Source: Isochrysis galbana (lineage: Eukaryota; Haptophyta; Isochrysidales; Isochrysidaceae). Taken from it: a DNA stretch of 64,000 nt. The stretch spans positions 5,555,774-5,619,773 of the forward strand of contig CM030936.1 of NCBI GenBank assembly GCA_018136815.1, in the 5' to 3' direction. A program made the position numbers and the translations under genes. Under the pieces are notes generated by a model. The model was not told the DNA's origin, searched no databases, and saw only the letters and a program-made list of their open reading frames with translations. Shown here piece by piece: positions 49,407-59,600 of this stretch; position 1 is the stretch's first letter, and every line of letters starts with the position of its first letter.

Positions 49407-52075
49407 ATGAAGCGCTCGCTCCCCGCTTCAACACCCGGCAGTCCGCACTGCCCTGAGCCCAGGCTGGTGGTGACAGCCCTCCGGTGCGCTGTGTGCGCGC
49501 AGCCAGCTCAGAGCGGCGCCCCATTGCTCTCTTGCGCCCGCTGTGGCGTGGAGGTGCACGCCGATTGCTACTGTGCTCAGCCGACCAGCACAGACTTCAC
49601 CTGCCAGGCCTGCCAAGAGCCAGACGACGAGTCCCCCGTGTGTGCACTCTGCGGCATTGGCAGCGGAGCGCTCGTTCGTGCTGCCACTGAAGGCCAATGG
49701 GTGCATGGCGTCTGTGCGACGTTCGTGCGGGGGGTCTACCTGCGTCGAGATGTAGAGCGCTCTATCCTCGTTGCTGATGGCGTGAACGACGTCCTAGCGA
49801 AACCGCACGCATTTCTCGGAGCTCAGTCTGGCATGTGCGGAGCTCCGGGGTTTGACAACCCTTGTGCGACAATATGTTCACCCAGCCTGCCAGCCTCCCG
49901 AGCTTGCGAGGAAATGTCGCAGCCTGCGCGTTTGCAGAGCAGCGCGTGGTGCGGCTGCCCAAGGAGCAAGTTCTGCATGCGTCCGATCAAACACTCTGGC
50001 AAATGCAAAATCGACGGGATAGCCCAAGCTAATGCATTTGCGCATGCAGGCTCTACAGCAAAGGCAGGCATCCCCAAGAAGGATGTGGAGCTTGTTGGCT
50101 CTCCGGGCTCGCGAGAGAAATCTCATCGAGGCCTGAGTTACCGTGATGAGCTGACTGGCCTACAGAACTCTCGTGCAATGGGAGCGAATAAAGCAGCTCG
50201 AGACACTATCTGCACTGCTTCACTGTCAACCACAGCATCCTCATCAGAGGCATGCACGTTGCCCAGTGGCCCTGCCACTTGTGTCATATGTCATGGCTCT
50301 CCATTTGGCGGATTCGTGCGGTGTGCTGCAGAAGGCTGCGATAGTCTGGTGCACCCTCAGTGCTGCCTGCGCGAGGGCCTCGTCCTGGTCTCGGTTGCAC
50401 ATTTTGGGGCTGACCTGAATTATGCGTTGTGTCCACGTCACTCGACCACGGGATGGTCACGACACATTCCGACCTCGACAATCAATGGCGAACCCTCAGA
50501 TGGGACAAGAATCGATACTGGCAACAGCGATCAAATGCTGATGCATGGTAGGCCTTCAGAAGTCGAAACTTGCACCTCGTCTGCCAAGACCCTCATAGGC
50601 AGCCGAAATCCGCTAGCGCTCGTAGCTCACGGGCAAGTGGAAGTAACCCAAATGAACCCCGTACTAACCCTGATGTTGCGCCGGTGTTACTTTGATGAAG
50701 GCCACCTCGAATACTGCGCAACCCACGAATCTCGCGACACGAAGCTAGCCAGGCTGTTGGAATCCAGATGCGCCGCCAAACCGCGACCAGACTCAGAACC
50801 CCTCACGGCCGAGAGTGGGCATACCGGGCACCTAGCACCTGCCCAATACCCTTACCATTATGACATCGGTACTGAGCGAACAGGGGCCGACGGCCGTACT
50901 TGGCGCGTTGTTTCAGAGGGCAATGCGAGGTGGCGTTGGGCAGCGCTCGATGCTCAGGGCAGAACTACTGGACTTGTGGCGAGGGTGCACAAATTCGTCA
51001 AGACTGGCGGCTTGAAACGTAAATCCCGAAAAATCGATGTTGGCACACGCGTGAAGGCCCAAATTAAGAAGCTCGGCACCGGTGAGGGCAAGGGCTGCGA
51101 GCTGGGCGTGCCGTGGAAAGGTCCTAGCGATGGTTGTGCGGAACTTGACGCGGACGATGTCAATGAGAAGTTGTGGCCGGGTGCAGCCGCCGAGGGTTGG
51201 CGTATGTTCGAAAAGTTTCGCGGAGGGGCTAGCTCCAGCAACTTCAAATACGTTGCACCGTGGGGCCTTTACTTCTCGAACAGGGCGCACACAGTACTGG
51301 CGAAAAACCTGCATCGTACCTCTCAACAAAATGCCAATCTAATGGAGTAAGCTCATCATGCGGCATCAACCTCTCAAATATGCTCATTCTCTGCGAGAGC
51401 CCCACCTTGCACTTCGCCCCTCAACAGTGCGCTGCAACTAATGACAATCAATGCCGTGTGATCTGCTCAGGTACGCCGAGGGTTCTGTCGACGCAAAACT
51501 GTGGGACGGTGCCTTCAAACGCGGCTGGCGCATCCGCGAGGCTTATATCAATGCTCGCAAATACGGCAACTGGAGGTGCGCCCTGAGCTTGGAGCAATGG
51601 GTTCTCGCACAGCTAAGCGGATGTTGTCGAGCTGCCTTCATCTTCGCCGCATCATGAGCAATACGTATTGGGGTGCTTGCAACGTGTGCATCCTTTCAAC
51701 CTGCCGTATCCTGTGTTGGGCCGTAGGTATGTGTCGCCTTGGGGCGATGTCTTCAAGACTCGTGCGGCAGCGGAACAGGCCCATGGCCTTGATTTGGATG
51801 GGAATGCACCGGATGGAGGTGGCATCGATGGAGTATATCCGAGAGTGAAACTTGTAATGTCGCGCGGAGGTGCTCCGAACCCCGATGGCTCCGATCGCCT
51901 CAACGCGCCACGAGTCATGATATCCGTCGCCCCACCTACAGAGCTCACTATCGCAAAAGAAGGAAGCGACCGCGAGGTTGCATCGAGGGTGGTGGAGCGT
52001 GTGCGAGGGCTTTCCGACGACTACTCGGACAATGACTTTGTCATAGCCAAAAAGGTAAAGCGGCGAAACAAATGA
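49407..52075 (+). CDS. PHD/extended-PHD chromatin reader-like protein with duplicated MBD-like motif; three exons
   Basis: Exons are 49407-51346, 51471-51575 and 51727-52075. Introns are GT-AG (donors GTAAGC, GTGCGC) and the phases close on 797 residues. The ATG is the first in frame. A C4HC3 PHD finger (about 27-69: CAVC...CARCGVEVHADCYC...CQAC) is followed by the first half of an extended PHD (80-110: CALCGIGSGALV...WVHGVC). The second half (CVICHGSPFGGFVRC...HPQCC...CPRH) lies at 292-345, after about 180 inserted residues containing WCGCPRSKFC. Tandem PHD-ePHD is typical of JADE/BRPF-like readers of histone H3. A module LW(P/D)GA...GWR...N(F/W)(K/R)YV(A/S)PWG occurs twice (about 589-640 and 655-705) and resembles MBD/TAM folds. 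A nuclear role is inferred. The C-terminus is basic (KKVKRRNK). Confidence 0.85.
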
Positions 52076-52294
52076 CGTGGATGCGGTGCCCTCCCAACCA
52101 TGTCACCCACTTGCTTCGTTGTCGAGCATTGAATGCATGACGTAGCCTTATTTAATCTTGTTCGCGTCTCTTTGTGGATAGCTTACACTGCCACCACGGA
52201 CGCAATACTCGTAACTCCCTCCGCTAGGCGGACATAGAATACACTTGGCACTGTTCTCCTCGCTCTAGTAAACTATTGTTATACTACTAGTTTC
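52076..52294. other. Intergenic, no gene recognised
   Basis: 3' flank of the PHD gene; nothing further recognised. Confidence 0.3.
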
Positions 52295-52975
52295 AGCGAT
52301 GGAGCACACGCCGACGGCTCCCCTCTCCCCAGCCCCCGGCACGTCCCAACGGGGCAGAACGCAGAACCAAGCCGCCGGAGCCGAAACGCTCGCAAGCCGC
52401 TGCACCCGTCAACTGCGACGTTGACATGCCTCAGCCTCCCTCGCCTGGCCAGATCTCACAAAGGCTGGGTACATATGGGTCCAAAGGTTACGGGGGTCGG
52501 CCCCAAGAAGTTACTCACTATCCGATCTTAAAGGTGTTGGGGCAACTATCAGTAAACAGCTATAGGGTCATGGCAGCGCGCCCCGCTCCCCTCCCCGCCC
52601 CGCGCCGATGCCGCTGAGGACGACGACCTACTCATGGACACGCCGATGTCTGCGAGGCGCCCGCGCCCGGACGACCCCCCCGACCAGGTGCGCGCGAGAT
52701 ATATCGCGCGCGCCAGCCCGCGAAGCATGCTAACGCAACGGCCAGCATGGCAGCCATTGCTGGCTGCCATGCAGACTAGCACACCAGCCTTCACCCTCAC
52801 CAGCCACAGCCACACCCAGCACGAACCACACAACTCCATTAGGGGAGGCCTCCGGGCCCGGCCCCTACACTGCTGCGGTATCGCTCCCGTGCTCGTGCAC
52901 GAGGGGCCGGCCTGGCGCCATCAACATCACAGCCCCCCAAGACCAAAAGCGTTCAATTATCCCCATCCCTGCTAA
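52295..52975 (+). mobile_element. Composite of repeated gene-family fragments
   Basis: The block beginning at 52302 is a frameshifted copy of the AT-hook-like leader at 33952. From 52551 (AGTAAACAGCTATAGGGTCATGG) it matches the second leader at 39870, including MDTPMSARRPRPDDPPDQ followed by a GTGCGC donor. At 52933-52965 (AAAAGCGTTCAATTATCCCC) is one unit of the intron-like repeat seen at 40.1 kb, ending in a possible acceptor (AACCCAG). It is therefore the same gene organisation as at 39.9 kb. Confidence 0.4.
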
Positions 52976-52988
52976 CCCAGAAGAAACC

Positions 52989-53243
52989 TTGCCGACCCTC
53001 CTGAGGTCGAGCGCATGGGTCGATTGCAAGCATTTTTCGCCCAATCAGCGTGACCCGTGTCAAAGTGTGACTCACAAGGAGGGGGGGGACCCTCTTCGGA
53101 TGGAGGAACTGCCCTCAGTAGGACTGAACTCTAGTTGTGGGACGCCTAGGTGTTTCGTGACACGTGATCGTTTTCTTTTCCATCAATGGAGGAAGACTCG
53201 TGTTCATCTACAGACGTGGGGGCGTTACGAAATGCACACCTGA
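52989..53243 (+). other. Coding-like block of the same repeated gene family
   Basis: The frame reads LPTLLRSSAWVDCKHFSPNQ, VGLNSSCGTPRCFVTRDRF and HQWRKTRVHLQTWGRYEMHT, then stops. It looks coding and follows the intron-like unit directly, so it may be a downstream exon of the fragment at 52551. The family is not recognised. From 53244 to 53690 nothing further is recognised. Confidence 0.35.
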
Positions 53244-53752
53244 GGGGTCACCATGTTGTGCACTCTCTCCCTTCTCCACCAACCATATGGACACCGATCG
53301 TGATGAACTAGCGTGCATGCAAATGCTTCTCGCTGGATGCTGGATTTCAAGGCATGTACAAAAACGCTATGCGCTATGCGGGCACAAAACCACTCTCAAA
53401 ACGCACTTTCCTCCAGCCACCCGCAGCGCACTTTCGCCTGGTGCCATGACACAACGTTAGGTCGGGCTTGGACATTCTTCATCAGTGTCTACACTTTTTC
53501 TTGTATCGTTGCTTGTGATATGGCTCGCCTTCTTACTTCTTAGCGGGTTTAATTAAGAAAATTGCGTTCTGAAAGCGCGCGGCACGATGTGTTCACCGTA
53601 GATATTAAAAGTCAGCAATAGGGTATGTGGACATTGTTGTATAAATGACTATGGACATTTGATGGCTCCATTCGATTGATGTCCCATAATTGACGGAATG
53701 ATACCTGGTGTGGGGTGTCCACGATGGAGTGAAGGGAGGCGCGAGGCCCCCA

Positions 53753-54556
53753 TTGACCCCCACTTATAAAAAAAACCTTCTAATATTCTTACCGCACTCG
53801 CGGCGAATGGAACCACTACCTACTACACGTAGCACGTAGCATACTTTCTACACCCCCACTCCCCCGGCCCTTCTCCCCCCGCCATAAGGCGGCTCCCCCC
53901 GTGCACTACTAGGGGGATTGGGGTGAAGGGCTTAGATATGGTCCGGTGGCCCGCGCCCCCCCCCGGTGATCTTTCCCCCCCTTCCTCCTGTGTCTCCGAG
54001 TGGGCGGCCGACTCTGTCCCGACTTATCCTGTAAACAGGTGCGGGACTTACCAATTTTTCGGTGGGCGGAGCTCTCGCTCCGCCCACCCCCTTCTCCGCG
54101 CTCTCTCTCCCCTCTCCTGCAGGCACGCGCGATGGCGCGCCTGCGGCAGGCCTCCAGCTGCCCTCTGGCGGCCCCTGGAGGCTCCTGGAGGCCAGCTCAG
54201 GGGGCAGAGGAGGCTGGGGCTGGGCCCTGGCCTCCCCTGCCTCTCCCTCGCTGGCGCTCCCGAGCCTCTGGGGCCCCCACGCTGCACCTGTCTGCCTGTC
54301 GACCAGGGGGGGAGGGGGGGTTGGAGCAATGGGCTGGTCACGAGGCACGAGGGGCCAGGATGGGCGAATGGGGCGAGCCTGTGGGGAAGGGAGTGGGTCA
54401 GTAGGGCAGTGGCCTCCTGGCAAGCCATCAGGCGTGCCAGGAGGATGGGTGGTTCCTCCCCCATGGCAGGGGAGGAGTGGAGAGAGGGGGGGCTCGTGCC
54501 CCCCCATGGGGCAACCAAGTATAAACTTAGTTGACCCCCACTTATAAAAGTAGGTT
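53753..54556 (-). mobile_element. T-tailed hairpin retroposon (A-type) inserted in a C-type copy, 17-19 bp duplication
   Basis: The insert 53772-54532 is flanked by TTGACCCCCACTTATAAAA at 53753-53771 and 54531-54549; the first two T overlap the element's own end on the right. It starts with an A-run and ends AACCAAGTATAAACTTAGTT (54513-54532). Internal hairpins: GGTGGGCGGAG-CTCTCG-CTCCGCCCACC (54061-54088) and CTCCTGGCA...TGCCAGGAG (54414-54443). The interrupted host sequence (53740-53771 joined to 54550-54556) is the 5' end of a C-type element in minus orientation. The uninterrupted form exists at 47784-47830. Confidence 0.88.
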
Positions 54557-55030
54557 GATCTCGACCAAGTATAAACTTAGTTGCGGAGGAACACCAGGAG
54601 AGCGACCCTACTATGCGAGGTGTGCACCCCTCCCGAGCCGAATGCAGGACGGAAGGTGGTACCAACCGGTGGCAGGCAAACGACCTTTGCCGCACGAGGC
54701 GGAGGCGGCCACGTTCATTCATTTGGCAAAACCATCGTAGCAAATCCATTGGGCGCCCTGGACACAGACCTCAGGTCTGATTCGCCATGCCCCTCCCCTC
54801 CCCCCTCTGGCCGAGAGCCCTCAACGAGGGACCCAGAGTGAAAATGTTTGCTTCTGGGGTGGTACCGAATGGAAGGCAACCGACACCTCTCGCATTTCAT
54901 AGTCACATTGATCCGTAGATAAGAGGAAGCTTCCATTTGGAGGTGCCGAGTCTGCAGCTTTGACACAGCAACGAGCAATTCAAGCTTTGACCCTTCACAT
55001 AAACACGCGCGCGCATGCACACGGACATAC
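54557..55030. other. Intergenic, with an orphan terminal hairpin
   Basis: ACCAAGTATAAACTTAGTT at 54564-54582 is another family terminus lacking the rest of the element. The remainder is unrecognised. Confidence 0.4.
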
Positions 55031-55039
55031 GCAAACTCG

Positions 55040-55816
55040 CTACTGTCCGGTTGCACATGTGAGACCTTGTGCCTTGTTGACGGCTTCATTCAGCCTCTCC
55101 ACATGCTCGAAGCACCCCTCCAAGTGCGCCAGGCGGTTGGCCTCACCGCCAGTGCCAGAGAGGATGAGTTCGAGTAGGGCCTCGGCGAACTCTTGGCCCT
55201 GCTCAGGATCACCAGTGGTAAGGGCAATCTCTGATGCTTCTACCACAAGTGTCACCGCTTGCCCGACAAGGGAAGCACGCCATCCATCCACAGCTACCAA
55301 CGCACTGTTCGCCTGCCGGACGAGCAGCCCCGCTTGGTTGAAACACGAGCGAGCATACGCGGGGTCATGCGGTCCCAATACTGCACGTCGGATGGCGCGA
55401 GCACGGCCCAGTGCCTCCACTGCCCCAGCCAAGTCGTCCGCAGCTTCCAGCACCTCTGCGCGGGCATGCAAGATGGGAATGCGCTGTAAGCTGTCCGACC
55501 CATGTACACGAATGGCGAGCGAGTCGCAGTCACCGAGTAGGTCCAAAGCCTCCTCATTCTGCCTCATCGCAGCATGGACGGCGGCCAGGTGCAGCATGGC
55601 CCTCTCGTGGTCCAGCGACTGTGTGCCGAGCGTTGCTGCGGCCAGCTCTGCGGCGGCACGTGCAGCCTCGAGGGCGTCGTCGTAACGCTGTTCGGCATAC
55701 CGCACATGCGAGGTACGCATAAGCCAGCTGACACGCCAACTGGGCAGCGCGCGTCGGACAAGCAGCGCGAGGGCGACGACGCACGCGCTGCCCGCCGCGA
55801 GGAAGCGCAACTCCAT
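55040..55816 (-). CDS. Membrane-anchored TPR (kinesin-light-chain-type) protein
   Basis: The ATG at 55814-55816 opens 258 residues in one exon. I prefer it to an upstream non-ATG extension. An N-terminal hydrophobic anchor (MELRFLAAGSACVVALALLV) is followed by RR and a soluble part made of 40-42-residue TPR-like helical pairs: VRYAEQRYDDALEAARAAAEL...LGTQSLDHERAMLHLAAVHAAM, then ALDLLGDCDSLAIRVHG, LHARAEVLEAADDLAGAVEAL and LGPHDPAYARSCFNQAGLLV. The spacing and HP.YA/DHE.A motifs match kinesin-light-chain/Nephrocystin-type TPRs, which bind peptides. It probably sits in an outer organelle or ER membrane with TPRs facing the cytosol. Confidence 0.78.
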   Translation of the reverse strand: MELRFLAAGSACVVALALLVRRALPSWRVSWLMRTSHVRYAEQRYDDALEAARAAAELAAATLGTQSLDHERAMLHLAAVHAAMRQNEEALDLLGDCDSLAIRVHGSDSLQRIPILHARAEVLEAADDLAGAVEALGRARAIRRAVLGPHDPAYARSCFNQAGLLVRQANSALVAVDGWRASLVGQAVTLVVEASEIALTTGDPEQGQEFAEALLELILSGTGGEANRLAHLEGCFEHVERLNEAVNKAQGLTCATGQ

Positions 55817-55963
55817 CGCTCGGGGGGGAGGGAGTGGGGGGGGGAAGAGGGCCAGTGAGATGCACACTGGCGCAAGCCGCTCTTTCCCTAACTATCCCTA
55901 GAGGCTTGCGCTTCGTGCACGTGCCCGCTTCGCGGGCGTGCCCCTGTCCCCCCCTAGCTCCCC

Positions 55964-56389
55964 ATGGCCCCAAGGAAGCCTGCCACCAAGCCTGTGCCCG
56001 CCCCTGGCCACTACACCGTCCAGGCCCGCGATGCCCGAGCGATTGAGCGCGCCGCGACCGTCGAGGACGTCAGCAAAGCGGCAGAGTACTGCCGCGCGAA
56101 CGACGTTGGCGTCAAAGCCGCGCTGGCAACGGGGTTGTTCCCCCATGCAACGCGTTCTCGGGTTGCGGGGGAGCTGCAGCGGCACTCCTCAAGCCAGGAA
56201 GTGGTCCGGGATGCGAACCAGCAGCTTCTCACGAATGCCGAGCGCACAAAGCTTGCACATTGGATACTGACCCGCGCAGATGCACATGACGGGGGGCACG
56301 GAAGACGACGAGTCTCGGCCAGCGCATGGAAAAAAAGTCCGACTGTTCGAACTCTCAGGGTCGTGGACTCTAAGAGATATGCAGGCTGA
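55964..56389 (+). pseudogene. ORF1-like region with possible CENP-B/psq-type helix-turn-helix
   Basis: The ATG at 55964 starts 141 residues: APRKPATKPVPAPGHYTVQA, VSKAAEYCRANDVGVKAALA, then NQQLLTNAERTKLAHWILTR. A helix-turn-helix followed by L(T/L)..ER..L..WI resembles CENP-B/pogo-type DNA-binding domains. The frame ends at 56389, while another frame continues (56280-56540: AEKAKRRMQVVATSEQAQQR), so a frameshift is likely. It precedes the LINE endonuclease and may be its ORF1 or an older element. Confidence 0.4.
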
Positions 56390-56540
56390 GAAAGCAAAGC
56401 GTCGAATGCAAGTTGTTGCCACAAGCGAGCAGGCACAACAAAGGAAGGCCGCGCGGATAGAGCGCGCCGCGGACGCAGCGCAACAGCGCAACAAGACCTT
56501 AGCCGCCGATCATCGTTTGCCGTTTGCAGTGATGGGCCCT

Positions 56541-56880
56541 TGCCGCGTCAAGCACGCCCTTGCCGCGGCAAGCACGCCCTTGCCGCGGCAAGCACGCCCT
56601 TGCCGCGGCAAGCACGCCCTTGCCGCGGCAAGCACGCCCTTGCCGCGGCAAGCACGCCCTTGCCGCGGCAAGCACGCCCTTGCCGCGGCAAGCACGCCCT
56701 TGCCGCGGCAAGCACGCCCTTGCCGCGGCAAGCACGCCCTTGCCGCGGCAAGCACGCCCTTGCCGCGGCAAGCACGCCCTTGCCGCGGCAAGCACGCCCT
56801 TGCCGCGGCAAGCACGCCCTTGCCGCGGCAAGCACGCCCTTGCCGCGGCAAGCACGCCCTTGCCGCACCTTGCACGAAGT
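56541..56880. repeat. Tandem repeat of a 20-bp palindromic unit
   Basis: Fifteen perfect units of TGCCGCGGCAAGCACGCCCT (56561-56860), preceded by one unit with a single change (56541-56560) and followed by a half-unit. Each unit joined to the next contains CTTGCCGCGGCAAG, a 14-base perfect palindrome. Twenty is not a multiple of three, so the array encodes a 20-residue repeat every 60 bases and stays open in both forward and reverse frames. It lies inside the LINE's coding region. Confidence 0.97.
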
Positions 56881-56891
56881 GATCGCCCCTG

Positions 56892-57796
56892 ACTCGGGGG
56901 CGGCATGCACGCGCTTTCCAAAGGGCAAATGCCCCATGAATGTGAGAGGCAAGAAATGCAACCGCTCACACGGCCTCGAGACCGCATGGTTGGGCGAGAC
57001 GTGCATCGTCCCGTGCGCGTTCCCGCGCGCTGAGGATATGCCTCCGGCCAAACGCCCAAGGCACGGAAAATGCGCCCTAGGCGAAGGATGCCTATACAAA
57101 CACAAGTGCGCCGCCGCCACCCCGAACACCCCGCGCCCAAACGGCACCAGACAAGCTCACATAACTTTCAACTCCACCCTCGGATATCCAGGTGAGGGAC
57201 CGATCACGGTCGTCTCGTACAACATGAACGGCGCCGGAAACGGCGCCCTAGGCTCGGTGCTTACGCAAGCGCGCAAGGCAAAGGTAGACATCCTCCTACT
57301 TCAAGAACTACACGCGTACGCAGACGGCAGGCACCTTCGAGCATGCACGACCGCCGGAGCCTTAGGCTGGCACATGGTGCATGCACCGGCTAGTCAAACG
57401 GACATGGCGAGTGGAGTGGGAATCGCAACGCGCGACAACTCTCCTAGAGTGAAACTCCTACCGGACACGGTAGAGACCCTCATAGATGGTAGACTGCTGA
57501 GAGTGAAATGTATCATAGACGCCAAAGAAATAGAACTTGTCTCCATATACCTAAACGCCGCGCCCGCGGAGCGGGCAACGCAAATAGATATCCTAAAGAA
57601 TAGCGACATCGGTCGCAATAATGACTCCCTCATGGGGGGGGACTTCAACTGCGTGGAAAACGTGGAGCTTGACACGAGAAAGAAAGACGACCAAACCACG
57701 TACGGGAATGCGCACGGCCCCAGGCTAAAGGCGGCGACAAACTCGATGGGATACGTCGACGCATACCGACTGGTGAACGGACCCACCACACGATAG
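56892..57796 (+). pseudogene. LINE ORF: CCCH zinc fingers and AP-type endonuclease, truncated
   Basis: Downstream of the tandem repeat the frame encodes two CCCH-like zinc fingers (C-x7-C-x8-C-x3-H in ACTRFPKGKCPMNVRGKKC; then C-x5-C-x3-H in KCALGEGCLYKHKC). An exonuclease-endonuclease-phosphatase domain follows: ITVVSYNMNG, VDILLLQELHAY (catalytic Glu), VSIYLNAAP and LMGGDFNCVENVELD (Asp/Asn pair). The domain ends early at PTTR and a stop, exactly where the next segment starts in another frame, so the rest of the endonuclease and the whole reverse transcriptase are deleted. Non-LTR retrotransposons use this nuclease to nick the target site. Confidence 0.85.
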
Positions 57797-58683
57797 CGGC
57801 ACCCACCGACCTAGACCCGACTCCCCCCGCAAAATGGGGCGAAGGCTTCAAATCAAACAAAAGGACAGAATACCCGCTGCCGGACGAGTACACCCTAGAC
57901 GGTCAAACGACGCTCGACGCGACTGAAGTCGCACACCTAACGAGAGCCCTACAAACGGCCTGCCGTAAACGCCGGCGACTCACGGGCCCCGACAACTGGG
58001 CGACGAGACTACCAATAACGGACGAGGTATGGGCGCATCTAGCCCAGATCTACACCTCGCCCATGATGACAACGAGGGACACTTACCTGCACTTCAAGCA
58101 CATTACACATAGGAGAATAGCCACAGCCAATAGATTCGCGCACCGAGACAAGGCGTGCCGTTTCTGTATGGCAACTGACGAATCCTCCACGCACCTGGGA
58201 GAATGCCCGCGGCTAACAAACATCTTCGACGCCCTGGACACACTAGCCCGACGCCCAAGCACACCGGATAAACCACGCGAACAAAACATAATAGATAGGC
58301 TCTTCATACACCCAAACGGCCCGTGCCCAAAGGCGCTGGCAACGCTTTACATGCTCGCATGGAGGTACATCATAACGGACTTCTACAGGATATACTATGA
58401 CGACGCCACGTTCTCAGAGGAATCGGTGCTAATACGCACACTGGAAAGATTCACGAAACTGAGCAAGGCGCTATTATTCGCCAACTCAACAGACTCCGCG
58501 CGAACCGCCCAGGCAGGCATGGGGAGACAACCCAAAAAGAGGATAGATTTGGCCGACATCCGGCCGCTCTACGAATTAGGCGAAATAAACAAACTAACCC
58601 CCAGCGCGGAGCTCGTATCCCTAGCTGGTAAGCTAGGGATAGAGCACCTAGTCGAGACGGAAACGGCGAAGCACAGGAGATAG
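57797..58683 (+). pseudogene. LINE ORF C-terminus with CCHC zinc knuckle
   Basis: This frame is open from 57797 (PTDLDPTPPAKWGEGFKSNK) to the stop at 58681-58683, with no start codon at its head. It contains WATRLPITDEVWAHL, LHFKHITHRRIATANRF and the zinc knuckle CRFCMATDESSTHLGEC, a standard ending of LINE polyproteins after the reverse transcriptase, then a helical tail. The junction with the endonuclease frame near 57796 marks an internal deletion of several hundred codons. Confidence 0.75.
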
Positions 58684-58976
58684 AGGCGCCTAACACGCCG
58701 GTGCATCACCCCTGGGACACCCACGTTAAGAGACACCTAATCCACCCTATCAACGCAAATCCAAAAGGCCTGCCCGGACCCCACACCCAAAACCGGGCCC
58801 TAGGTAGTGTACCAAGGCCGCACCCCCGACACCGAAAGCAAAGGAACGAGGGGGGGAAGGCAAGGGGGCGGGGAAAAGGGAGGTAAGGGCGATGGCTGAT
58901 GTACAGTAGCAATAGTAGGCACTGTCCGGCGATAGGTGTGTAGCCCTGAACCTTCAGATCTTTTTTTTTTTTTTTT
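58684..58976 (+). mobile_element. LINE 3' untranslated region ending in a T-run
   Basis: The sequence from the stop codon to a run of 16 T (58961-58976) is shared with copies at 8740-8987 (+), 7773-7960 (-) and 27540-27730 (-). The tail follows AGGTGTGTAGCCCTGAACCTT and is on the same strand as the ORF, so the element ends in T rather than A. The copy at 8.5 kb, with a target duplication, confirms this end. Confidence 0.8.
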
Positions 58977-58977
58977 C

Positions 58978-59600
58978 TGGTATGAAGATGGGGGATGAGA
59001 CCAAATGAACGCTTCTTGCCTCTTGCCTAAAGCAGGTGGGAGGACTTACAATAGTGCTTATGGGGGAAATGCTATCATAAGTGTTATTGCCAAAAGGCCT
59101 AGCGCAGAGCCAGACTCTGGATATGTCGTGAGGAAAAGCAGAAGCGCAAGCCGAATGATGCAACCTCACCCTGGGAAAGCAAGTTGCAACTTGTGACCGG
59201 CGTGCACATTTACAAGAAAGCTGCGCATGTACGATCCGGAGGAAGAATGCGATGACACTCCGCTGGACAAGAGGGCATCGCTAGATCGCTAGGGAGACAT
59301 CGCTCCAGCGTCCAACTCAAGAATCGTGGAGATGCTAGGTTCAAGATTCGAGAATCGTACAACGAGTGCGGCGACTTTGTGGCTCTTGAGGAAGTTTCGG
59401 CCTGTATTCATGAGCGGCATTCAAGCTTGGGCACAAGCAGGATGCGCACGCGAGGGTCGACAATATTGTCTCAGCGAGGCCGAGATCAATAACAGGCGCA
59501 AGCGATCCCTCCTCACCCGCTGCTGCAACAACCTTCTCAAGAGGCCATCCGTATCACACGGAGTCACCACGAAGGGAGTCAATATAATCTGCCGACCCTA
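58978..59600. other. Intergenic, no gene recognised
   Basis: Between the LINE tail and the 3' end of the site-2 protease gene. The plus frame 59326-59916 overlaps the protease in antisense and is a shadow. Confidence 0.35.

Noticed and set aside
54062-54749. Overlapping frames of 130-230 codons on both strands
   Set aside because: They cover the retroposon 53772-54532 and carry no recognisable protein feature.
56541-56880. Regular palindromic repeats resembling a CRISPR array
   Set aside because: There are no spacers; units are contiguous 20-mers in a eukaryotic LINE, so it is a simple tandem repeat.
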